Part shown: one piece after another, positions 15,514-23,010 of the stretch
Position numbering within the stretch: the stretch's first letter is position 1
Layout of the letters: each line of letters opens with the position of its first letter
Source: a virus
Virus record (IMG/VR): IMGVR_UViG_3300031227_000062
Location: 1-53,749 of that record
Length of the DNA: 53,749 bases
Reading direction: 5' to 3' (one strand)
Notes under the pieces: model-generated
Seen by the model: the letters and a program-made list of their open reading frames with translations, nothing else
Databases searched by the model: none
What the model was told of the DNA's origin: nothing
Position numbers and translations under genes: made by a program

Positions 15514-16445
15514 TCGATCACTTCCCATGCAGTGCCAGGGTAACATTCGGCTAGAATGTACCCTCCATATTGCATAATGAATATACGTCCACTCGACTCG
15601 ACTTCGATGGCAATCATGTTAGAAAAAGCCAAACACGTAACCCAATCGCCATCATACTGTACACGGAAGATGCCTGTCTCTGGGCGGCCAGCAGGAATGC
15701 GCCAGTTCTTTGGCCCCTCCGAGTTGTAGCCCTGTACCCACAATGCTACAGTGCCATTATGCGTTAGTGCTGCCCAATAAATCCGATGTTGCTGTATTAC
15801 CAACAACACAGGGGGGTTCGTCTCCTCTTCCTCCAGACTGTGTTCCTCGATCATTTTTAACAAGAGCCACGGCAAACGCTCATTTGGATCCAGCGTTGCG
15901 GGCGGTTGTGGCATAGGGGGCCAGGTAGGTGTTGGTGGCTCCCATACGGTAGGAGTAGCAGACGGTCCCGGTGTAGGCGTGCTTGTTGGCTCTGGTGGTA
16001 GACTTGGACTAGGCGTTATTGTCGGTTCAGGGGAAGCCACAAATAATGTAAAAGGCCCTGACGATGCACCCGGAGTGCTATTGAATTTGAATCTGGCTCG
16101 CTTACCACTCATCAGCATCACTGAGGCATTGCTAGGTCCTCGAATGCCCTCAATGCTAATAGGCCCACCGCTGTCAAGTACAAACTCGTACCACTGTCCA
16201 GCAATAACGGTAATAGAGTGCTTCCAAACCCCCTGTGCATCTGTTACCCAACAGCGGGTTTGCCAACAAAGGAGCTCACCAGGCACAGGGGGGTCTAGCT
16301 TGACTGTGCAGAGCGTGTTGGTTTGAGATTGGGCGGCGACTGTGTGAAATTTCTCAGACTGTGGACCCCACCACCCTAACGTCCACCCGCCGAATAGTGC
16401 TAGTATCAGTAAGAGTGCCCAAAATATAGCCCAAAAGAGTTTCAT
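15510..16445 (-). CDS. Membrane-anchored or secreted protein with Pro/Thr linker and catalytic-looking C-terminal domain
   Basis: 311 residues. An N-terminal signal anchor (MKLFWAIFWALLLILALFGG) is followed by a beta-rich domain (residues 35-140), then a long linker rich in Pro, Thr and Ser (about 140-190, with PTSTPTPGPSATPT), and a C-terminal beta-rich domain (200-311). The linker style is common in surface proteins of Chloroflexota. In a phage this could be a lysis or superinfection factor placed outside the membrane. Its stop overlaps the glycosidase start, so the two are probably made together. No domain family was recognised. Confidence 0.6.
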   Translation of the reverse strand: MKLFWAIFWALLLILALFGGWTLGWWGPQSEKFHTVAAQSQTNTLCTVKLDPPVPGELLCWQTRCWVTDAQGVWKHSITVIAGQWYEFVLDSGGPISIEGIRGPSNASVMLMSGKRARFKFNSTPGASSGPFTLFVASPEPTITPSPSLPPEPTSTPTPGPSATPTVWEPPTPTWPPMPQPPATLDPNERLPWLLLKMIEEHSLEEEETNPPVLLVIQQHRIYWAALTHNGTVALWVQGYNSEGPKNWRIPAGRPETGIFRVQYDGDWVTCLAFSNMIAIEVESSGRIFIMQYGGYILAECYPGTAWEVIE

Positions 16446-16465
16446 CTATTTGTCTCCAGTATACA

Positions 16466-17635
16466 CTAGATTTTTTGTATTTCTACCCAAACCTGACAAT
16501 TCTTACCCCCGCCTTCACTTCTTGCTTCACAGGTTATCTCTGTGCCTGCATTGAAAATAAACTCAGTTCCAGAAGGAACAGATAAACCTTCTCTTTTATT
16601 AGCATCAAACTGGTAAGTATCGAAGTATGTAGCCCCGCTATCAGCACTGAATCTAACATTCCACCATTCTGTAGAAGCTGGTGCAAATGTAGCACCAACT
16701 ATTCTAAATGGGAAATCCAGCTCGTCAGCAGCAAACACAGTAAGAGTGTTACCCCAAGCAACACCAGCCCCCGAAGTTACAGTTTCTCCAACTAGATCAT
16801 CCGGATCTATTGTAACAGCAAATTGTCCTCGTATATTACTCCAGAGATGGTCATTTACTTCATCATCTACGTTCGTTTTGTTCCCGTGAAACAATACACT
16901 CCTAAAATGTTGTTCACTACCAGCGTCTAAGTTTAATGCAATTCCACTAGCATGGGAACACTCGCCTATATCTATGTCGTTAAATGTATTACCGTCTGAA
17001 GTAGCCCCAACAATCTGAATACCCTCAAGACATGAGTGTATGCGTAAATCCCTAAAACAAGATCGAGCAAAGTTATCAACCAGTATGCCTCTACAATAAG
17101 TAATGTTGCCAAGTATATCTACATCAATAACCTTGGCATGTTTGCCTGTTGTGGCATGATCTAAGTGTATGCAAGTCTTTATTGAACCTGCTAAATCCTC
17201 ACCGACAAACTGGCACCGGGTAATTCTTGACCCGCCATGAGTCATAATTACACCGTTATTGCCTGTCCCTAGATGGAAGTTTAAATCTATCAGGGCCACC
17301 TTGCCTGTAAACTTCATTACTGCGGTAGCCGATCCATGAGTGTTCTCTATTTTAGCCCAATTCCTTTGTGAGCCTAGTAGAATATAGTTGCCGGTATATG
17401 TCGGATTGCCTGTGGTGTATATGTCGTAGTTGCTTGTATGAGGAGAAATCATTATTAGGGTACAGTCACCACCATCAGTTGAGGCTGCCGCTAATGCTGC
17501 TTGAATAGTGGTAAAAGCCCCACCCCATGTCTTTCCGTTAGTTCCTGCCCCATTTGGTGAAACATAAAGAGTCTCAGTAACTGCTCTACCGATAATCCCT
17601 GCGCCTATTTCTGGTAGATGGCTTATAAATGCCAT
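16466..17635 (-). CDS. Right-handed beta-helix protein (pectate-lyase-like), tail spike or receptor-binding protein
   Basis: 389 residues. After a short N-terminal tail, residues 20-250 carry a typical beta-helix opening (ETLYVSPNGAGTNGKTWGG, FTTIQAALAAA) and repeated short strands ending in Gly-Asn (ITRCQFVGED, VIDVDILGN, CFRDLRIHS). This fold is usual for spikes that bind or cut polysaccharide. The C-terminal 130 residues are a separate beta-sandwich-like region. It lies one base from the fibre-like gene upstream. No catalytic residues are claimed. Confidence 0.75.
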   Translation of the reverse strand: MAFISHLPEIGAGIIGRAVTETLYVSPNGAGTNGKTWGGAFTTIQAALAAASTDGGDCTLIMISPHTSNYDIYTTGNPTYTGNYILLGSQRNWAKIENTHGSATAVMKFTGKVALIDLNFHLGTGNNGVIMTHGGSRITRCQFVGEDLAGSIKTCIHLDHATTGKHAKVIDVDILGNITYCRGILVDNFARSCFRDLRIHSCLEGIQIVGATSDGNTFNDIDIGECSHASGIALNLDAGSEQHFRSVLFHGNKTNVDDEVNDHLWSNIRGQFAVTIDPDDLVGETVTSGAGVAWGNTLTVFAADELDFPFRIVGATFAPASTEWWNVRFSADSGATYFDTYQFDANKREGLSVPSGTEFIFNAGTEITCEARSEGGGKNCQVWVEIQKI

Positions 17636-17636
17636 T

Positions 17637-18419
17637 TTAGAACACTCTCCAATTTTCTGTGGTTTCCCATATAATTATAACGGAGTCTTCATCACTTAAC
17701 AACTGGGTTAGCTCTCCATTTATCGTTTCTGCACCATTTCCGTCTATGGTTAAATCATTGCCAGAAGTGCCACAATTGGTGATGAAAAACCTTTGTCCAT
17801 CAACCCCTACTGGCAAGGTTAGAGTCCAAGCACCACCATCAGTATCACAATAAATAGTATCGTCTGTAACTAGGGCAGTGTAGGTTGTGGTTACTCTAGT
17901 TGTGTTTACTACTCTACCACCACTTGTTTCAAGCGAAGTGTCTATTTTTAGGCCATTTAGCAGCGTTGTGGGCACACCAATTTCTAGAGTTTCAGCAGAG
18001 GCGTCTACGAAAATAGCAATTAATGTGTCTGTCTTTACTGTAAGGTCGCTATCTGTACTGGACCCACTATCATTATTGACTGTTAGTCCTTCGCCCAATA
18101 TGATACTGCCAGAGTAGACCCTATCTACATTTTCAATTGTAGGGATACGATAGGTTACTCGATCACCAGGATTGCCCATCAATTCTACCCAGACACTAGC
18201 ATCTGCTGTAGCAGGGATACCCATGTTACGTGCTCGCACGGTCCTAGCAGAGTCTCCAAGCAGCCGAACGTAGACATAACCAGTTCTTCCTGGTACATCT
18301 ACTATACCTACCGCATCTCCTAGGGTACCTGGCACAAAGCGGTGGGCAGGCTCTACATCATCAAACAAGGCAGCCAGACTGCGTACCGCTCGTGCTTTTA
18401 GTGTTGCAAGTGTAGACAT
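17637..18419 (-). CDS. Tail fibre or baseplate-associated protein
   Basis: 260 residues. The N-terminal third is compact (RTGYVYVRLLGDSARTVRARN), the middle beta-rich, and the C-terminal part (about 195-260) has the phage fibre pattern WTLTLPVGVDGQRFFITN followed by GNDLTIDGNGAETINGE, a beta domain that often ends trimeric tail fibres. It lies between the tail-tip gene and the beta-helix spike, so it probably links the two or forms a side fibre. Assigned by pattern and position. Confidence 0.65.
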   Translation of the reverse strand: MSTLATLKARAVRSLAALFDDVEPAHRFVPGTLGDAVGIVDVPGRTGYVYVRLLGDSARTVRARNMGIPATADASVWVELMGNPGDRVTYRIPTIENVDRVYSGSIILGEGLTVNNDSGSSTDSDLTVKTDTLIAIFVDASAETLEIGVPTTLLNGLKIDTSLETSGGRVVNTTRVTTTYTALVTDDTIYCDTDGGAWTLTLPVGVDGQRFFITNCGTSGNDLTIDGNGAETINGELTQLLSDEDSVIIIWETTENWRVF

Positions 18420-18420
18420 G

Positions 18421-21400
18421 TTATGCCCCTATGCCTGGGCGTCGTAGATAGGCAAAGGCTACCAACTGTAATTCTGTAGTCAATAGGCCAGTTTGGAAAT
18501 CGATCGCGTTAGCTACAGCTTCCACAAAGAAACGCTTGTTGTCCCAAGCAAGTCCGTACCTGGTATCTGCAGCAGCTAAACTAATTTGGATCCCGCCAAG
18601 ATCCGCGAGATCTACGAAACTATAGTTCCCCAAGCATTTTATTACGACTCTCGGGTAGGTGTTGTTCTGTATTGAGAATAGCCCCTGAGCTAAGAACTCT
18701 GCCTCGTTTTGACTAGACAGTACGCACCCGCTTCTTGTTTGAATGCGCCCTCGATAGGTAGGAAGCTCTCCTGGATGATAGCCAATAACTGCGGTTGCTG
18801 TAGCCCCATCAAATGCAATTCCCTCGACACAAATTACACTAGTAACGGGTTCATCTACGAACTCAATTGTGAGGGGGGTTTCCCAGTCCAGAGTACCGAA
18901 AGTGTACGGCACAGGGAGATCAGCCCACAAATCGGCTTCAATGGTGTGCTGAGGATCGTTACATATAGATACTCTCCCAAACCTATCCACGATGATACGA
19001 GCAAAAACATCTTTAGCCAAACTGTCCATTTGTCTCCATAGTGCCCCACGACCAAAATCCTGATATTTCACCAAGTAGTCGGATGCCTTGTGGGAAATAC
19101 TTTGCCATAGCTCATAGTAATAAGCTGGCAGAAAGACATCGGTAAGGCGCATTAGGGTACTGTTCCAAAGTAGCAGGTTCACGAAGGCATAGTTAGGAGT
19201 GAGTACATCCTGCTTGGTCCAATCGTCTGCTGTGGTTTCAGCCACATAATCTAGTGCCAGGCTAAAGTTGTCCCTGTTTTTCATGAGTGTCTGGACACCA
19301 GATGTTCGGAATCGTGTAACTCTAGTTTCTGGATCTTTGGTCACACTACCACCAATGATGTACCCTACATACTTGACTTCGGAACGATATTCTGGGGGTT
19401 CCTCAGAACCAAAATCATACCCGCCTAACTCCTCTTCGGCAAATAGAATAACCTGGGCACCTTCAGGGAAGTCAGCAATATCTACATCGGTGTAGACCTC
19501 AAATTCCGCGTTCCAGCCGCCCTCGGATACGCTTCCACTTAGATTCAAGACATTGAAGTTTGTATAGGGGGCATTCTCACCTGTGCGCTCAAAAATGTGT
19601 ACGTATCGGAAAGCGGGATGCCCTCTCCAAGTAGGAACACCTGTTTCTACTTGACACTCTACACGAAATACACCCGCTGTTGCCCAGGTAATATCACCGG
19701 GGGTCTCTAAATTGGAAGATGGAACTCCTTCAGCGTCGTAAAACTTCCAAGACCACCACGCTGGCGGAGTGAGCGGGTTGACGTTGTAACTGTCCTTTGC
19801 TGTAAAGTATATGGACGCTGATCCATCCTCCAAAAAGGCGCATGTGGGAGGGCCTATGATTGGTACACACATAGTATGTGCCGCTTGCATTGGAAAGTCT
19901 ACATCCGCTGGTGTGATGTTCCAATCACGATACCAAATCAGCTTTGTGGGATCTCCAGGATCTATAATCACCCTTGGGAATCTTGCCCACAACTCGATAA
20001 CGTCATATATCTCAAAGAGGTCTCCAATAGCCCAATCAAGGTCATCTTGCTCTGCCACGTGGAGAGTAGCAGCACCTAACTCGTAGCGAAGACGCACTTT
20101 GCCTTTGTACACTCCTGCGCTAGTGTAGACTTTTACAGTCATTCCGTGTACACAAATGAGTCGTTCTCCTACTGAGTTGATATAAGTTACTTCGGTGCCA
20201 CCCACACCTGGCGTAACGCTGTCTACTTCGCCACAGAATATCTTCTCTGGTTTATGCACAGCGAGGTAGTATTTCCCCCTGTGCGGATGGTTACGTGACG
20301 TTGATAGCCTGCCTGAAGGACCACCAGAAGTAACTGTGTCAATCAAGGTCAAACTATCTTCTAGGGTACCTTTATCGATTAATCCACCAGGCCAAGTCTG
20401 CTCTGCTTCTAACTCTCCCGAGAAAGTGACTCTACCTGTACGTGATCTATGGAACGTAATACCTGTCTCAGGTGGGTGTGGGGGATCAGGCGGATCATCA
20501 TCTCGCCTGGTACCAATGTCACTGACACTATCTCCATCGCCTCCGCTCCAAAGTGCTCCCTCAAGCTCTTTCTTGAACTCTGTTCCACCTGGTGGGGCTG
20601 GAGGAATAAAGGCGTCAGTATGACCAAAGAGATTTAGAAAGGTAATAACGCCTGTATAGACCTTATGCCAGATAGTGCCGCCAGGTTCTTGTGGTTTGTC
20701 AGGATCTTCAGGGTCAAATTCTGGATCGTCTGGAGGAAAAGGTTTGTATATATTCCATGGACGCGTATTACCCTGAAGGCCATCAAAGGTTAAAGAACCC
20801 TCTAAGGTTTTGAAATAAGGCGTCTTTGCTGGTGTGAGAGTACCAGAGAATGTGAGCTCCCCAGCAAGTTCTTTTGTGAATTTCTTAGCAGGAAACCCGA
20901 AACCGACTCCGGTGGGGCTAAGTCCTGGGCTGTCAAAACTGTCTGAAATGATGCCTGAGAATCCAGTGTGAATGTAATGTTTGGCGGCAAATAGGTCAGC
21001 ACTGATTACGTTTGTTCCGTCCCAAGTGATGCCGGTGGGCTCACTGTCTGGACTAGAATAACAATTGCTAACCGTGTTAGAGAATCCGACATGCAAATAA
21101 TGTTTCTGGGAGGAAGCATCTGCACTAATTACATTGGCTCCGTCCCAAGAAATACCTGTTGGTTGCGTAAAAGGACTGCTATAGCTGTCTGAAATAGAGC
21201 TAGAAAACTGTACATGTTTGTAATGTCTATTTGCATTGTTATCTGCGCTTAGTACGTTTGCTCCGACATCCGTTGTTATTCCTTGTGGGTCTGTACTTGG
21301 GCTCCAATAGCTATCTGTAATTGCTGCTGAAAATCCACTGTGTTGATAATGCCTCATTTCGGCATTATCTGCACTAATGGCGTTGTTTTTAAGTGTCCAA

Positions 21401-22152
21401 GCAATGCCTTGCGGGCTAGGGCCTGGTGAAGCATAACTAGTTATAATAACGCTAGACGATTCCAAGTGTAAATAATGCCTGGCTGCTAGAGAATCTGCAC
21501 TGAGCATGTGCCATATGTTAGTGTAAAAATATCGCCCATCCCAAGTGATTCCAGTTGGAAAGGTACTTGGGCTTGAATAACAATTGCTAATTGAGGCAGA
21601 AAAGCCTACGTGTAGATAGTGTTTATTGACAAGCGCGTCCGCACTAATAACGTTTGTGCCATCCCAAGTGATTCCAGTTGGGTCGGTACTTGGGCTTGAA
21701 TAATAATTGCTAATTGAGGCAGAAAAGCCTACGTGTAGATAGTGCTTCGGGCCAGGAGCATTGTATACACTAATAACGTTTGTGCCATCCCAAGTGATGC
21801 CAAAAGGATCTGGACTAGCATAGCTATTGCTAATTGAGGCGGAAAAGCCCGCGTGTAGATAGTGGCTCTGAACTGTAACGTTATCTGCACTAATAACGTT
21901 CTCATCATCCCAAGTGATGCCTCTAGGACCATACCAGGGGCTTGAATAACAATTGCTAATTGAGGCAGAAAAGCCCACGTGTAGATAGTGCTTATCATAA
22001 TTCCTGTCTGCACTAATAACGTTTGTGCCATCCCAAGTGATCCCCATTGGGTTATTGAATGGGCTTGAATAGCTTTCGCTAATTGAGGCAGAAAAGCCTA
22101 CGTGTAGATAGTGCTTATCGGCTTGTGCGTCCGCACTAATAACGTTTGCCAT
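18421..22152 (-). CDS. Tail-tip protein with ten-blade beta-propeller-type repeats
   Basis: 1243 residues. Residues 1-415 are ten copies of a 41-residue unit built on KHYLHVGFSASI ... YSSP ... GITWDGTNVISAD, the pattern of a beta-propeller blade. Residues 420-600 hold short GELTFSGTL-like hairpin repeats separated by Pro-rich linkers. The C-terminal 640 residues resemble siphovirus tail-tip or Tal-like proteins, with Ig-like strands and a hub-like region (ALWRQMDSLAKDVFARIIVDRFGRVSI). A propeller at the N-terminus of a tip protein is unusual and may bind glycans. The related gene at 39819-40931 carries five copies of the same blade. Confidence 0.75.
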   Translation of the reverse strand: MANVISADAQADKHYLHVGFSASISESYSSPFNNPMGITWDGTNVISADRNYDKHYLHVGFSASISNCYSSPWYGPRGITWDDENVISADNVTVQSHYLHAGFSASISNSYASPDPFGITWDGTNVISVYNAPGPKHYLHVGFSASISNYYSSPSTDPTGITWDGTNVISADALVNKHYLHVGFSASISNCYSSPSTFPTGITWDGRYFYTNIWHMLSADSLAARHYLHLESSSVIITSYASPGPSPQGIAWTLKNNAISADNAEMRHYQHSGFSAAITDSYWSPSTDPQGITTDVGANVLSADNNANRHYKHVQFSSSISDSYSSPFTQPTGISWDGANVISADASSQKHYLHVGFSNTVSNCYSSPDSEPTGITWDGTNVISADLFAAKHYIHTGFSGIISDSFDSPGLSPTGVGFGFPAKKFTKELAGELTFSGTLTPAKTPYFKTLEGSLTFDGLQGNTRPWNIYKPFPPDDPEFDPEDPDKPQEPGGTIWHKVYTGVITFLNLFGHTDAFIPPAPPGGTEFKKELEGALWSGGDGDSVSDIGTRRDDDPPDPPHPPETGITFHRSRTGRVTFSGELEAEQTWPGGLIDKGTLEDSLTLIDTVTSGGPSGRLSTSRNHPHRGKYYLAVHKPEKIFCGEVDSVTPGVGGTEVTYINSVGERLICVHGMTVKVYTSAGVYKGKVRLRYELGAATLHVAEQDDLDWAIGDLFEIYDVIELWARFPRVIIDPGDPTKLIWYRDWNITPADVDFPMQAAHTMCVPIIGPPTCAFLEDGSASIYFTAKDSYNVNPLTPPAWWSWKFYDAEGVPSSNLETPGDITWATAGVFRVECQVETGVPTWRGHPAFRYVHIFERTGENAPYTNFNVLNLSGSVSEGGWNAEFEVYTDVDIADFPEGAQVILFAEEELGGYDFGSEEPPEYRSEVKYVGYIIGGSVTKDPETRVTRFRTSGVQTLMKNRDNFSLALDYVAETTADDWTKQDVLTPNYAFVNLLLWNSTLMRLTDVFLPAYYYELWQSISHKASDYLVKYQDFGRGALWRQMDSLAKDVFARIIVDRFGRVSICNDPQHTIEADLWADLPVPYTFGTLDWETPLTIEFVDEPVTSVICVEGIAFDGATATAVIGYHPGELPTYRGRIQTRSGCVLSSQNEAEFLAQGLFSIQNNTYPRVVIKCLGNYSFVDLADLGGIQISLAAADTRYGLAWDNKRFFVEAVANAIDFQTGLLTTELQLVAFAYLRRPGIGA
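20960..22150 (-). repeat. Tandem 123-bp repeats encoding propeller blades (ten copies)
   Basis: In-frame tandem repeat of about 123 bases, clearest at 21540-22150 where several copies are nearly identical in DNA. Copy 3 (counted from the gene start) is shortened and copy 5 carries an insertion of about seven residues; copies 6-10 are more diverged. Confidence 0.85.
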
Positions 22153-22154
22153 TA

Positions 22155-22622
22155 TTATGCCAGTTCAATCCGCAAACGTATTAGCCAGGTTTGACCGGCA
22201 CGTTTTTCACCTTGATCAGACACCTTTCGGTTAAGATTCGTTCCTCCTGTTCTGTTGCGTACACAGAACTCGTTCCAATAGTATTCAGCCTCACCGTCTG
22301 CGAAGGAGCTTCTAAAGTCTACTCTCTGTAAAGCTCCAGAAACAGGGTATCCTGCCTCCATTCCGTTATACTTGGTGTTCACGGCAGCCTGCAAACCCAG
22401 TTGAGCGCCTGCAGCAGCGGTGTCATCATCACCTACGCCAATCTCTGCATTGGAGTTATCGAAATGGTTAGCATTTGCGCCAGTCATCAAGTCGAACAGT
22501 AGATTGATACCCGCGTGCAATCCACAGTTATGCTTGAATTCAGTCACATTGTAGGGCTCAGTAGCCCCTGTGATGTAACGCTCAATACGCCAGGAGGCTT
22601 TCCATTGCAATAGCTCCTTCAT
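22155..22622 (-). CDS. Virion protein with a phage-wide IGVGD/NEFCVRN-type domain
   Basis: 155 residues. The segments EIGVGDDDTAAAGAQLGLQA and YYWNEFCVRNRTGG, with RKVSDQGEKRAGQTW near the end, form a domain seen repeatedly in phage structural genes. The C-terminal half of the protein at 42688-43275 shows the same pattern (YHDSGVGTTPAV, then ITEHGLFN, then LLDRHVFSAINVENGDSI). It lies between the tail-tip gene and a small tail gene, so it is likely part of the tail tip or a fibre attachment. The precise role is not known. Confidence 0.6.
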   Translation of the reverse strand: MKELLQWKASWRIERYITGATEPYNVTEFKHNCGLHAGINLLFDLMTGANANHFDNSNAEIGVGDDDTAAAGAQLGLQAAVNTKYNGMEAGYPVSGALQRVDFRSSFADGEAEYYWNEFCVRNRTGGTNLNRKVSDQGEKRAGQTWLIRLRIELA

Positions 22623-23006
22623 TTATACAGCCTCCAGGTGAGTGAATCTAAAGGTGATATTGGTCCAGCCACCCATTGTAGGCGTGGCCTCGTCTGGTAT
22701 TATAGGCCGGTGCATAACGGCAGAGTAGGTGGCATAGGTGTTATCTGGTCTTCGTGTGTTTATGTAGAGGCTGATAGAGGCGTCTGAGCCAAGGAAGGCT
22801 AACATAGTAACCCAGTCATTCCAGGATAGAAAATCGAAAACCCACTGGCACAGGGGGTACCCATCGCCTACAGCAATTCCTGTACCTCCTGTGTGGACGA
22901 CGGGAGTGTACACGAACGTTGTGCCGGTTGGTGGCGTATCAATAATATCTTCTATGTTGTCCATATCTGTTGATGAGGTATCTATTTTATACTCGTAAGT
23001 TGCCAT
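22623..23006 (-). CDS. Tail protein near the tape measure gene
   Basis: 127 residues. A beta-rich chain with VFVYTPVV-like strands, WVFDFLSWNDWVTMLAFLG and a C-terminal strand WTNITFRFTHLE. It is directly downstream of the tape measure gene in transcription order, where siphoviruses keep the distal tail or tip adaptor gene. No family motif was recognised; the role is inferred from position. Confidence 0.55.
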   Translation of the reverse strand: MATYEYKIDTSSTDMDNIEDIIDTPPTGTTFVYTPVVHTGGTGIAVGDGYPLCQWVFDFLSWNDWVTMLAFLGSDASISLYINTRRPDNTYATYSAVMHRPIIPDEATPTMGGWTNITFRFTHLEAV

Positions 23007-23010
23007 GTGC

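Noticed and set aside
20960-22150. CRISPR array
   Set aside because: The repeats are in frame, 123 bases long and encode a continuous protein; there are no unique spacers between short repeats.
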